DNA from: Membranipora membranacea
Taxonomy: Eukaryota > Bryozoa > Gymnolaemata > Cheilostomatida > Membraniporidae
Assembly: GCA_914767715.1 (NCBI GenBank)
Contig: OU612066.1
Location: 14,019,001 to 14,079,000, forward strand
Length of the DNA stretch: 60,000 nucleotides
Direction of reading: 5' to 3'
Shown here in pieces: positions 1 to 12,900 of this stretch. Under the pieces are notes generated by a model. The model worked only from the letters and a program-made list of their open reading frames with translations. It searched no databases and was not told the origin of the DNA. The first letter of the stretch is position 1, and every line of letters begins with the position of its first letter. A program made the position numbers and the translations under genes.

Positions 1-239
1 TGCTCTGCGGCTTTTCGTTCTCCGTAAGCGTCCGTTTTAATTAGGGCCACTTTTGATATAAAAAAAAATGCCAAACGGCAGCATCGAAAAATTAAATCTC
101 TGTTGGATTCTTATTAAACTCCGACCAGTTCAAGCTCTTATTGCCCTCATTCAACACGCAGAATATTGGAATCCTCGGATTAACAGGGGGGTCACAACGC
201 TGACTTGAAAATCCAAAAATTATACCAAGGGAGGGTATC
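1..239 (+). repeat. Partial monomer cut by window start
   Basis: This is the 3' part of a monomer whose 5' end lies outside the window. It carries private changes: CCGTAAGCG for CCGTCAGCG, TTTTGATATA for TTTTGCTATA, and a longer A run before ATGCC. The array therefore continues beyond the left edge. Confidence 0.95.
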
Positions 240-2439
240 ATGCTTTTTTTCGGCCAGATCAAAAAATAGATTTGCTTCTAACTAACCTCATAAGGAGGAG
301 CAACTCCTGCTCATCTCGAATCTGCAGACCGTTTGGCTCTGCGGCTTTTCGTTCTCCGTCAGCGTCCGCTTTAATTAGGGCCACTTTTGCTATAAAAAAA
401 CATGCCAAACGGCAGCATCGAGAAATTTAATCTCTGTTGGATTCTTATCAAACTTCGACCAGTTCAAGCTCTTATTGCCCTCATTCAACACGCCGAATAT
501 TGGAATCCTCGGATAAACAGGGGGGTCACAACGCTGAATTGAAAATCCAAAAATTATACCAAGGGAGAGTATCATGCTTTTTTTTCGGCCAGATCAAAAA
601 ATAGATCTACTTCTAACTAACCTCATAAGGAGGAGCAACTCCTGCTCCTCTTGAATCTGCAGACCGTTTGGCTCTGCGGCTTTTCGTTCTCCGTCAGCGT
701 CCGTTTTAATTAGGGCCACTTTTGCTATAAAAAAACATGCCAAACGGCAGCATCGAAAAATTAAATCTCTGTTGGATTCTTATCAAACTCCGACCAGTTC
801 AAGCTCTTATTGCCCTCATTCAACACGCCGAATATTGGAATCCTCGGATTAACAGGGGGGTCACAACGCTGACTTGAAAATCCAAAAATTATACCAAGGG
901 AGGGTATCATGCTTTTTTTTCGGCCAGATCAAAAAATAGATTTGCTTCTAACTAACCTCATAAGGAGGAGCAACTCCTGTTCATCTCGAATCTGCAGACC
1001 GTTTGGCTCTGCGGCTTTTCGTTCTCCGTCAGCGTCCGTTTTAATTAGGGCCACTTTTGCTATTAAAAAACATGCCAAACGGCAGCATCGAAAAATTAAA
1101 TCTCTGTCGGATTCTTATCAAACTCCGACCAGTTCAAGCTCTTATTGCCCTCATTCAACACGCCGAATATTGGAATCCTCGGATTAACAGGGGGGTCACA
1201 GCGCTGACTTCAAAATCCAAAAATGATACCAAGGGAGGGTATCATGCTTTTTTTTCGGCCAGATCAAAAAATAGATTTGCTTCTAACTAAACTCATAAGG
1301 AGGAGCAACTCCTGCTCATCTCGAATCTGCAGACAGTTTGGCTCTGCGGCTTTTCGTTCTCCGTCAGCGTCCGTTTTAATTAGGGCCACTTTTGCTATAA
1401 AAAAACATGCCAAACGGCAGCATCGAAAAATTAAATCTCTGTTGGATTCTAATCAAACTTCGACCAGTTCAAGCTCTTATTGCCCTCATTCAACACGCCG
1501 AATATTGGAATCCTCGGATAAACAGGGGGGTCACAACGCTGACTTAAAAATCAAAAAATTATACCAAGGGAGGGTATCATGCTTTTTTTTCGGCCAGTTC
1601 AAAAAATAGATCTACTTCTAACTAACCTCATAAGGAGGAGCAACTCCTGCTCCTCTCGAATCTGCAGACCGTTTGGCTCTGCGGCTTTTCGTTCTCCGTC
1701 AGCGTCCGTTTTAATTAGGGCCACTTTTGCTATAAAAAAACATGCCAAACGGCAGCATCGAAAAATTAAATCTCTGTTGGATTCTTATCAAACTCCGACC
1801 AGTTCAAGCTCTTATTGCCCTCATTCAACACGCAGAATATTGGAATCCTCGGATTAACAGGGGGGTCACAACGCTGACTTGAAAATCCAAAAATTATACC
1901 AAGGGAGGGTATCATGCTTTTTTTTCGGCCCGATCAAAAAATAGATTTGCTTCTAACTAACCTCATAAGGAGGAGCAACTCCTGCTCATCTCGAATCTGC
2001 AGACCGTTTGGCTCTGCGGCTTTTCGTTCTCCGTCAGCGTCCGTTTTAATTAGGGCCACTTTTGCAATAAAAAAACATGCCAAACGGCAGCATCGAAAAA
2101 TTAAATCTCTGTTGGATTCTTATCAAACTCCTACCAGTTCAAGCTCTTATTGCCCTCATTCAACACGCCGTATATTGGATTCCTCGGATTAACAGGGGGG
2201 TCACAGCGCTGACTTGAAAATCCAAAAATGATACCAAGGGAGGGTATCATGCTTTTTTTTCGGCCAGATCAAAAAATAGATTTGCTTCTAACTAACCTCA
2301 TAAGGAGGAGCAACTCCTGCTCATCTCGAATCTGCAGACCGTTTGGCTCTGCGGCTTTTCGTTCTCCGTCAGCGTCCGTTTTAATTAGGGCCACTTTTGC
2401 TATAAAAAAACATGCCAAACGGCAGCATCGAAATATTAA
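240..2439 (+). repeat. Mixed monomers without clear HOR
   Basis: About 6.5 monomers (starts 240, 574, 909, 1244, 1579, 1914, 2249) each have their own variants. The monomer at 240 has T7, GTCCGCTTT and GAGAAATTT. The one at 574 has AGATCT and a TTGAATC stop in the open frame. The one at 1914 has TTGCAATAAA and GTATATTGGATTCC. Monomers 240 and 1244 carry AAACAGG for TAACAGG and are each followed by an AGATCT monomer (574, 1579), a linkage seen through the left 35 kb. Confidence 0.75.
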
Positions 2440-3800
2440 ATCTCTGTTGGATTCTTATCAAACTCCTACCAGTTCAAGCTCTTATTGCCCTCATTCAACA
2501 CGCCGAATATTGGAATCCTCGGATTAACAGGGGGGTCACAGCGCTGACTTGAAAATCCAAAAATTATACCAATGGAGGGTATCATGCTTTTTTTTCGGCC
2601 AGATCAAAAAATAGATTTGCTTCTAACTAACCTCATAAGGAGGAGCAACTCCTGCTCATCTCGAATCTGCAGACCGTTTGGCTCTGCGGCTTTTCGTTCT
2701 CCGTCAGCGTCCGTTTTAATTAGGGCCACTTTTGCTATAAAAAAACATGCCAAACGGCAGCATCGAAAAATTAAATCTCTGTTGGATTCTTATCAAACTT
2801 CGACCAGTTCAAGCTCTTATTGCCCTCATTCAACACGCCGAATATTGGAATGATCGGATAAACAGGGGGGTCACAACGCTGACTTGAAAATCCAAAAATT
2901 ATACCAAGGGAGGGTATCATGCTTTTTTTTCGGCCAGATCAAAAAATAGATCTACTTCTAACTAACCTCATAAGGAGGAGCAACTCCTGCTCCTCTCGAA
3001 TCTGCAGACCGTTTGGCTCTGCGGCTTTTCGTTCTCCGTCAGCGTCCGTTTTAATTAGGGCCACTTTTGCTATAAAAAAACATGCCAAACGGCAGCATCG
3101 AAAAATTAAATCTCTGTTGGAGTCTTATCAAACTCCGACCAGTCCAAGCTCTTATTGCCCTCATTCAACACGCAGAATATTGGAATCCTCGGATTAACAG
3201 GGGGGTCACAAAGCTGACTTGAAAATCAAAAAATTATACCAAGGGAGGGTATCATGCTTTTATTTCGGCCAGATCAAAAAATAGATTTGCTTCTAACTAA
3301 CCTCATAAGGAGGAGCAACTCCTGCTCATCTCGAATCTGCAGACCGTTTGGCTCTGCGGCTTTTTTTTATTCCGTCAGCGTTCGTTTTAATTAGGGCCAC
3401 TTTTGCTATAAAAAAACATGCCAAACGGCAGCATCAAAAAATTAAATCTCTGTTGGATTCTTATCAAACTCCGACCAGTTCAAGCTCTTATTGCCCTCAT
3501 TCAACACGCAGAATATTGGAATCCTCGGATTAACAGGGGGGTCACAACGCTGACTTGAAAATCCAAAAATTATACCAAGGGAGGGTATCATGCTTTTTTT
3601 TCGGCCAGATCAAAAAATAGATTTGCTTCTAACTAACCTCATAAGGAGGAGCAACTCCTGCTAATCTCGAATCTGCAGACCGTTTATCTCTGCGGCTTTT
3701 CGTTCTCCGTCAGCGTCCGTTTTAATTAGGGTTACTTTTGCTGTAAAAAAACATGCCAAACGGCAGCATCGAAAAATTAAATCTCTGTTGGATTCTTATC
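2440..3800 (+). repeat. Four-monomer block, copy 1 (2,012-bp offset)
   Basis: This block matches 4452-5812 at an offset of 2,012 bp (six monomers). Shared diagnostic variants in order are CCTACCAG, CCAATGGAGGG, GGAATGATCGG, the AGATCT monomer, TTTATTTCGG, CTTTTTTTTATTCCG, GCTAATCTCG, TTTATCTC and GGTTACTTTTGCTGT. Similarity stops where the right copy has AAAGTCCG and TTATAGCC. Confidence 0.8.
3254..3589 (+). repeat. Variant monomer with TTTTTTTTATTCCG segment, 336 bp
   Basis: In this monomer TTTTCGTTCTCCG is replaced by TTTTTTTTATTCCG, and ATGC is followed by TTTTATTTCGG. The same variant recurs at 5266 and 13980, so it was amplified as part of larger blocks and is not a one-off error. Confidence 0.8.
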
Positions 3801-4451
3801 AAACTCCGACCAGTTCAAGCTCTTATCGCCCTCATTCAACACGCCGAATATTGGAATCCTCGGATTAACAGGGGGGTCACAACGCTGACTTGAAAATCCA
3901 AAAATTATACCAAGGGAGGGTATCATGTTTTTTTTTTCGGCCAGATCAAAATATAGATTTGCTTCTAACTAACCTCATAAGGAGGAGCAACTCCTGCTCA
4001 TCTCGATTCTGCAGACCGTTTGGCTCTGCGGCTTTTTGTTCTCCGTCAGCGTCCGTTTTAATTAGGGCCACTTTTGCTATAAAAAAACATGCCAAACGGT
4101 AGCATCGAAAAGTTAAATCTCTGTTGGATTCTTATCAAACTCCGACCAGTTCAAGCTCTTATTGCCCTCATTCAACACGCCGAATATTGGAATCCTCGGA
4201 TTAACAGGGGGGTCACAACGCTGACTTGAAAATCCAAAAATTATACCAAGGGAGGGTATCATTCTTTTTTTTCGGCCAGATCAAAAAATAGATTTGCTTC
4301 TAACTAACCTCATAAGGAGGAGCAACTCCTGCTAATCTCGAATCTGCAGACCGTTTATCTCTGCGGCTTTTCGTTCTCCGTCAGCGTCCGTTTTAATTAG
4401 GGTTACTTTTGCTGTAAAAAAACATGCCAAACGGCAGCATCGAAAAATTAA

Positions 4452-5812
4452 ATCTCTGTTGGATTCTTATCAAACTCCTACCAGTTCAAGCTCTTATTGC
4501 CCTCATTCAACACGCCGAATATTGGAATCCTCGGATTAACAGGGGGGTCACAGCGCTGACTTGAAAATCCAAAAATTATACCAATGGAGGGTATCATGCT
4601 TTTTTTTCGGCCAGATCAAAAAATAGATTTGCTTCTAACTAACCTCATAAGGAGGAGCAACTCCTGCTCATCTCGAATCTGCAGACCGTTTGGCTCTGCG
4701 GCTTTTCGTTCTCCGTCAGCGTCCGTTTTAATTAGGGCCACTTTTGCTATAAAAAAACATGCCAAACGGCAGCATCGAAAAATTAAATCTCTGTTGGATT
4801 CTTATCAAACTTCGACCAGTTCAAGCTCTTATTGCCCTCATTCAACACGCCGAATATTGGAATGATCGGATAAACAGGGGGGTCACAACGCTGACTTGAA
4901 AATCCAAAAATTATACCAAGGGAGGGTATCATGCTTTTTTTTCGGCCAGATCAAAAAATAGATCTACTTCTAACTAACCTCATAAGGAGGAGCAACTCCT
5001 GCTCCTCTCGAATCTGCAGACCGTTTGGCTCTGCGGCTTTTCGTTCTCCGTCAGCGTCCGTTTTAATTAGGGCCACTTTTGCTATAAAAAAACATGCCAA
5101 ACGGCAGCATCGAAAAATTAAATCTCTGTTGGATTCTTATCAAACTCCGACCAGTCCAAGCTCTTATTGCCCTCATTCAACACGCAGAATATTGGAATCC
5201 TCGGATTAACAGGGGGGTCACAACGCTGACTTGAAAATCAAAAAATTATACCAAGGGAGGGTATCATGCTTTTATTTCGGCCAGATCAAAAAATAGATTT
5301 GCTTCTAACTAACCTCATAAGGAGGAGCAACTCCTGCTCATCTCGAATCTGCAGACCGTTTGGCTCTGCGGCTTTTTTTTATTCCGTCAGCGTTCGTTTT
5401 AATTAGGGCCACTTTTGCTATAAAAAAACATGCCAAACGGCAGCATCAAAAAATTAAATCTCTGTTGGATTCTTATCAAACTCCGACCAGTTCAAGCTCT
5501 TATTGCCCTCATTCAACACGCAGAATATTGGAATCCTCGGATTAACAGGGGGGTCACAACGCTGACTTGAAAATCCAAAAATTATACCAAGGGAGGGTAT
5601 CATGCTTTTTTTTCGGCCAGATCAAAAAATAGATTTGCTTCTAACTAACCTCATAAGGAGGAGCAACTCCTGCTAATCTCGAATCTGCAGACCGTTTATC
5701 TCTGCGGCTTTTCGTTCTCCGTCAGCGTCCGTTTTAATTAGGGTTACTTTTGCTGTAAAAAAACATGCCAAACGGCAGCATCGAAAAATTAAATCTCTGT
5801 TGGATTCTTATC
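4452..5812 (+). repeat. Four-monomer block, copy 2 (2,012-bp offset)
   Basis: This is the second copy of the block at 2440-3800, with the same order of diagnostic variants and few private differences (GTTGGATTC here against GTTGGAGTC near 3117; AACGCTG against AAGCTG near 3210). Between the copies lie monomers 3925 and 4261, the latter with the anchor ATG changed to ATT. Confidence 0.8.
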
Positions 5813-6800
5813 AAAGTCCGACCAGTTCAAGCTCTTATAGCCCTCATTCAACACGCCGAATATTGGAATCCCCGGATTAACAGGGGGGTCACAACGCTGA
5901 CTTGAAAATCCAAAAATTATACCAAGGGTGAGTATCATGCGTTTTTTTCGGTCAGATCATAAAATTGATTTGCTTCTAACTAACCTCATAAGGAGGAGCA
6001 ACTCCTGCTCATCTCGAATCTGCAGACCGTTTGGCTCTGCGGCTTTTTGTTCTCCGTCAGCGTCCGTTTTAATTAGGGCCACTTTTGCTATAAAAAAACA
6101 TCCAAACGGCAGCATCGAAAAATTAAATCTCTGTTGGATTCTTATCAAACTCCGACCAGTTCAAGCTCTTATCGCCCTCATTCAACACGCCGAATATTGG
6201 AATCCTCGGATTAACAGGGGGGTCACAACGCTGACTTGAAAATCCAAAAATTATACCAAGGGAGGGTATCATGTTTTTTTTTCGGCCAGATCAAAATATA
6301 GATTTGCTTCTAACTAACCTCATAAGGAGGAGCAACTCCTGCTCATCTCGATTCTGCAGACCGTTTGGCTCTGCGGCTTTTTGTTCTCCGTCAGCGTCCG
6401 TTTTAATTAGGGCCACTTTTGCTATAAAAAAACATGCCAAACGGTAGCATCGAAAAATTAAATCTCTGTTGGATTCTTATCAAACTCCGACCAGTTCAAG
6501 CTCTTATTGCCCTCATTCAACACGCCGAATATTGGAATCCTCGGATTAACAGGGGGGTCACAACGCTGACTTGAAAATCCAAAAATTATACCGAGGGAGG
6601 GTATCATTCTTTTTTTTCGGCCAGATCAAAAAATAGATTTGCTTCTAACTAACCTCATAAGGAGGAGCAACTCCTGCTAATCTCGAATCTGCAGACCGTT
6701 TATCTCTGCGGCTTTTCGTTCTCCGTCAGCGTCCGTTTTAATTAGGGTTACTTTTGCTGTAAAAAAACATGCCAAACGGCAGCATCGAAAAATTAAATCT
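5266..6800 (+). repeat. Block shared with 13980-15515 (8,714-bp offset)
   Basis: Five consecutive monomer types recur at 13980-15515 in the same order, 8,714 bp (26 monomers) away: TTTTATTTCGG; GCTAATCTCG with TTTATCTC; ATGCGTTTTTTTCGGTCAG with the 1-bp deletion ACATCCAAACGG; ATGTTTTTTTTTCGG; and the ATT-anchor monomer. A small difference is ATCAAAATATAG near 6290 against ATCAAAAAATAG near 15005. Confidence 0.8.
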
Positions 6801-8844
6801 CTGTTGGATTCTTATCAAACTCCGACCAGTTCAAGCTCTTATTGCCCTCATTCAACACGCCGAATATTGGAATCCTCGGACTAACAGGGGGTCACAACGC
6901 TGACTTGAATATCCAAAAATTATACCAAGGGAGGGTATCATGCTTTTTTTTCGGCCATATTAAAAAATAGATTTGCTTCTAACTAACCACATAAGGAGGA
7001 GCAACTCCTGCTCATCTCGAATCTGCAGACCGTTTGGCTCTGCGGCTTTTTTTTCTCCGTCAGCGTCCGTTTTAATTAGGGCCACTTTTGCTATAAAAAA
7101 ACATGCCAAACGGCAGCATCGAAAAATTAAATCTCTGTTGGATTCTTATCAAACTTCGACCAGTTTAAGCTCTTATTGCCCTCATTCAACACGCAGAATA
7201 TTGGAATCCTCGGATTAACAGGGGGGTCACAACGCTGACTTGAAAATCCAAAAATTATACCAAGGGAGGGTATCATGCATTTTTTTCGGCCAGATCAAAA
7301 AATACATTTGCTTCTAACTAACCTCATAAGGAGGAGCAACTCCTGTTCATCTCGAATCTGCAGACCGTTTGGCTCTGCGGCTTTTCGTTCTCCGTCAGCG
7401 TCCGTTTTAATTAGGGCCACTTTTGCTATAAAAAAACATGCCAAACGGCAGCATCGAAAAATTAAATCTCTGTTGGATTCTTATCAAACTCCGACCAGTT
7501 CAAGCTCTTATTGCCCTCATTCAACACGCCGAATATTGGAATCCCCGGATAAACAGGGGGGTCACAACGCTAACTTGAAAATCCAAAAATTATACCAAGG
7601 GAGGGTATCATGCTTTTTTTTCGGCCAGATCAAAAAATAGATCTACTTCTAACTAACCTCATAAGGAGGAGCAACTCCTGCTCATCTCGAATCTGCAGAC
7701 CGTTTGGCTCTGCGGGTTTTCGTTCTCCGTCAGCGTCCGTTTTAATTAGGGCCACTTTTGCTATAAAAAAACATGCCAAACGGCAGCATCGGAAAATTAA
7801 ACCTCTGTTGGATTCTTATCAAACTCCTACCAGTTCAAGCTCTTATTGCCCTCATTCAACACGCCGAATATTGGAATCCTCGGATTAACAGGGGGGTCAC
7901 AGCGCTGACTTGAAAATCCAAAAATGATACCAAGGGAGGGTATCATGCTTTTTTTTCGGCCAGATCAAAAAATAGATTTGCTTCTAACTAACCTCATAAG
8001 GAGGAGCAACTCCTGCTCATCTCGAATCTGCAGACAGTTTGGCTCTGCGGCTTTTCGTTCTCCGTCAGCGTCCGTTTTAATTAGGGCCACTTTTGCTATA
8101 AATAAACATGCCAAACGGCAGCATCGAAAAATTAAATCTCTGTTGGATTCTTATCAAACTTCGACCAGTTCAAGCTCTTATTGCCCTCATTCAACACGCC
8201 GAATATTGGAATCCTCGGATAAACAGGGGGGTCACAACGCTGACTTGAAAATCCAAAAATAATACCAAGGGAGGGTATCATGCTTTTTTTTCGGCCAGAT
8301 CAAAAAATAGATCTACTTCTAACTAACCTCATAAGGAGGAGCAACTCCTGCTCCTCTCAAAACTGCAGACCGTTTGGCTCTGCGGCTTTTCGTTCTCCGT
8401 CAGCGTCCGTTTTAATTAGGGCCACTTTTGCTATAAAAAAACATGCCAAACGGCAGCATCGAAAAATTAAATCTCTGTTGGATTCTTATCAAACTCCGAC
8501 CAGTTCAAGCTCTTATTGCCCTCATTCAACACGCAGAATATTTGAATCCTCGGATTAACAGGGGAGTCACAACGCTGACTTGAAAATCCAAAAATTATAC
8601 CAAGGGAGGGTATCATGCTTTTTTTTCGGCCAGATCAAAAAATACATTTGCTTCTAACTAACCTCATAAGGAGGAGCAACTCCTGCTTATCTCGAATCTG
8701 CAGACCGTTTGGCTCTGCGGCTTTTCCTTCTCCGTCAGCGTCTATTTTAATTAGGGCCACTTTTGCTATAAAAAAAACATGCCAAACGGCAGCATCGAAA
8801 AATTAAATCTCTGTTGGATTCTTATCAAACTCCGACCAGTTCAA
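6801..8844 (+). repeat. Mixed monomers, including donor types for later blocks
   Basis: This covers the end of the 6606 monomer and starts 6940, 7275, 7610, 7945, 8280 and 8615. The monomer at 6940 (CCATATTAAAAAATAG, AACCACATAAGG) recurs at 15989 and 19336. The 7945-8280 pair (AAATGATACC before, CAGACAGTTTGG, ATAAATAAACATG, then AGATCT with CTCAAAACTGC) recurs at 8951, 16658 and 20005. The monomer at 7275 has ATGCATTTTTTTCGG. Confidence 0.75.
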
Positions 8845-9956
8845 GCTCTTATTGCCCTCATTCAACACGCCGAATATTGGAATCCTCGGATTAACAGGGG
8901 GGTCACAGCGCTGACTTGAAAATCCAAAAATGATACCAAGGGAGGGTATCATGCTTTTTTTTCGGCCAGATCAAAAAATAGATTTGCTTCTAACTAACCT
9001 CATAAGGAGGAGCAACTCCTGCTCATCTCGAATCTGCAGACAGTTTGGCTCTGCGGCTTTTCGTTCTCCGTCAGCGTCCGTTTTAATTAGGGCCACTTTT
9101 GCTATAAATAAACATGCCAAACGGCAGCATCGAAAAATTAAATCTCTGTTGGATTCTTATCAAACTTCGACCAGTTCAAGCTCTTATTGCCCTCATTCAA
9201 CACGCCGAATATTGGAATCCTCGGATAAACAGGGGGGGTCACAACGCTGACTTGAAAATCCAAAAATAATACCAAGGGAGGGTATCATGCTTTTTTTTCG
9301 GCCAGATCAAAAAATAGATCTACTTCTAACTAACCTCATAAGGAGGAGCAACTCCTGCTCCTCTCAAAACTGCAGACCGTTTGGCTCTGCGGCTTTTCGT
9401 TCTCCGTCAGCGTCCGTTTTAATTAGGGCCACTTTTGCTATAAAAAAACATGCCAAACGGCAGCATCGAAAAATTAAATCTCTGTTGGATTCTTATCAAA
9501 CTCCGACCAGTCCAAGCTCTTATTGCCCTCATTCAACACGCCGAATATTGGAATCCTCGGATTAACAAGGGGGTCACAACGCTGACTTGAAAATCCAAAA
9601 ATTACACCAAGGGAGGGTATCATGCTTTTTTTTCGGCCAGATCAAAAAATATATTTGCTTCTAACTAACCTCATAAGGAGGAGCAACTCCTGCTCATCTC
9701 GAATCTGCAGACCGTTTGGCTCTGCGGCTTTTCGTTCTCCGTCAGCGTCCGTTTTAATTAGGGCCACTTTTGCTATAAAAAAACATGCCAAACGGCAGCA
9801 TCGAAAAATTAAATCTCTGTTGGATTCTTATCAAACTCCGACCAGTTCAAGCTCTTATTGCCCTCATTCAACACGCAGAATATTTGAATCCTCGGATTAA
9901 CAGGGGAGTCACAACGCTGACTTGAAAATCCAAAAATTATACCAAGGGAGGGTATC

Positions 9957-12900
9957 ATGCTTTTTTTTCGGCCAGATCAAAAAATACATTTGCTTCTAAC
10001 TAACCTCATAAGGAGGAGCAACTCCTGCTTATCTCGAATCTGCAGACCGTTTGGCTCTGCGGCTTTTCCTTCTCCGTCAGCGTCTATTTTAATTAGGGCC
10101 ACTTTTGCTATAAAAAAAACATGCCAAACGGCAGCATCGAAAAATTAAATCTCTGTTGGATTCTTATCAAACTCCGACCAGTTCAAGCTCTTATTGCCCT
10201 CATTCAACACGCCGAATATTGGAATCCTCGGATTAACAGGGGGGCCACAACGCTCACTTGAAACTCCAAAAATTATACCAAGGGAGGGTATCATGCTTTT
10301 TTTTCGGCCAGATCAAAAAATAAATTTGCTTCTAACTAACCTCATAAGGAGGAGCAACTCCTGCTCATCTCAAATCTGCAGACCGTTTGGCTCTGCGGCT
10401 TTTCGTTCTCCGTCAGCGTCCGTTTTAATTAGGGCCACTTTTGCTATAAAAAAACATGCCAAACGGCAGCATCGAAAAATTAAATCTCTGTTGGATTCTT
10501 ATCAAACTCCGACCAGTTCAAGCTCTTATTGCCCTCATTCAACACGCCGAATATTGGAATCCTCGGATTAACAGGGGGGTCACAACGCTGACTTGAAAAT
10601 CCAAAAATTATACCAAGGGAGGGCATCATGCTTTTTTTTCGGCCAGATCAAAAAATAGATTTGCTTCTAACTAACCTCATAAGGAGGAGCAACTCCTGCT
10701 CATCTCGAATCTGCAGACCGTTTGGCTCTGCGGCTTTTCGTTCTCCGTCAGCGTCCGTTATAATTAGGGCCACTTTTGCTATAAAAAAACATGCCAAACG
10801 GCAGCATCGAAAAATTAAATCTTTGTTGGATTCTTATCAAACTCCTACCAGTTCATGCTCTTATTGCCCTCATTCAACACGCCGAATATTGGAATCCTCG
10901 GATTAACAGGGGGGTCACAGCGCTGACTTGAAAATCCAAAAATTATACCAAGGGAGGGTATCATGCTTTTTTTTCGGCCAGATCAAAAAATAGATTTGCT
11001 TCTAACTAACCTCATAAGGAGGAGCAACTCCTGCTCATCTCGAATCTGCAGACAGTTTGGCTCTGCGGCTTCTCGTTCTCCGTCAGCGTCCGTTTTAATT
11101 AGGGTCACTTTTGCTATAAAAAAAACATGCCAAACGGCAGCATCGAAAAATTAAATCTCTGTTGGATTCTTATCAAACTTCGACCAGTTCAAGCTCTTAT
11201 TGCCCTCATTCAACACGCCGAATATTGGAATCCTCGGATAAACAGGGGGGTCACAACGCTGACTTCAAAATCCAAAAATTATACCAAGGGAGGGTATCAT
11301 GCTTTTTTTTCGGCCAGATCAAAAAATAGATCTACTTCTAACTAACCTCATAAGGAGGAGCAACTCCTGCTCCTCTCAAAACTACAGACCGTTTGGCTCT
11401 GCGGCTTTTCGTTCTCTGTCAGCGTCCGTTTTAATTAGGGCCACTTTTGCTATAAAAAAACATGCCAAACGGCAGCATCGAAAAATTAAATCTCTGTGTG
11501 ATTCTTATCAAACTCCGACCAGTCCAAGCTCTTATTGCCCTCATTCAACACGCCGAATATTGGAATCCTCGGATTAACAAGGGGGTCACAACGCTGACTT
11601 GAAAATCCAAAAATTATACCAAGGGAGGGTATCATGCTTTTTTTTCGGCCAGATCAAAAAATAGATCTACTTCTAACTAACCTCATAAGGAGGAGCAACT
11701 CCTGCTCATCTCGAATCTGCAGACCGTTTGGCTCTGCGGCTTTTCGTTCTCCGTCAGCGTCCGTTTTAATTAGGGCCACTTTTGCTATAAAAAAACATGC
11801 CAAACGGCAGCATCGAAAAATTAAATCTCTGTTGGATTCTTATCAAACTCCGACCAGTTCAAGCTCTTATTGCCCTCATTCAACACGCCGAATATTGGAA
11901 TCCTCGGATTAACAGGGGGGTCACAACGCTGACTTGAAAATCCAAAAATTATACCAAGGGAGGGTATCATGCTTTTTTTTCGGCCAGATCAAAAAATAGA
12001 TTTGCTTCTAACTAACCTCATAAGGAGGAGCAACTCCTGCTCATCTCGAATCTGCAGACAGTTTGGCTCTGCGGCTTTTCGTTCTCCGTCAGCGTCCGTT
12101 TTAATTAGGGCCACTTTTGCTATAAAAAAACATGCCAAACGGCAGCATCGAAAAATTAAATCTCTGTTGGATTCTTATCAAACTTCGACCAGTTCAAGCA
12201 CTTATTGCCCTCATTCAACACGCCGAATATTGGAATCCTCGGATAAACAGGGGGGTCACAACGCTGACTTCAAAATCCAAAAATTATACCAAGGGAGGGT
12301 ATCATGCTTTTTTTTCGGCCAGATCAAAAAATAGATCTACTTCTAACTAACCTCATAAGGAGGAGCAACTCCTGCTCCTCTCAAAACTGCAGACCGTTTG
12401 GCTCTGCGGCTTTTCGTTCTCCGTCAGCGTCCGTTTTAATTAGGGCCACTTTTGCTATAAAAAAACATGCCAAACGGCAGCATCGAAAAATTAAATCTCT
12501 GTTGGATTCTTATCAAACTCCGACCAGTCCAAGCTCTTATTGCCCTCATTCAACACGCCGAATATTGGAATCCTCGGATTAACAAGGGGGTCACAACGCT
12601 GACTTGAAAATCCAAAAATTATACCAAGGGAGGGTATCATGCTTGTTTTTCGGCCAGATCAAAAAATAGATCTACTTCTAACTAACCTCATAAGGAGGAG
12701 CAACTCCTGCTCCTCTCGAATCTGCAGACCGTTTGGCTCTGCGGGTTTTCGTTCTCCGTCAGCGTCCGTTTTAATTAGGGCCACTTTTGCTATAAAAAAA
12801 CATGCCAAACGGCAGCATCGAAAAATTAAATCTCTGTTGGATTCTTATCAAACTCCGACCAGTTCAAGCTCTTACTGCCCTCATTCAACACGCAGAATAT

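Noticed and set aside
5957-6148. Minus-strand open frames of 61-105 codons (also near 14671, 18018, 26558, 38949, 51342)
   Set aside because: They are antisense shadows of the same monomer, appear only where chance variants remove stops, and show no independent start signal.
10194-10571. 125-codon frames starting at TTG (also 13211, 21248, 24600, 30962, 33978 and others)
   Set aside because: They arise only because GGCCAC or related changes keep a frame open across a monomer boundary. The start is non-ATG in an array with no sign of being prokaryotic.
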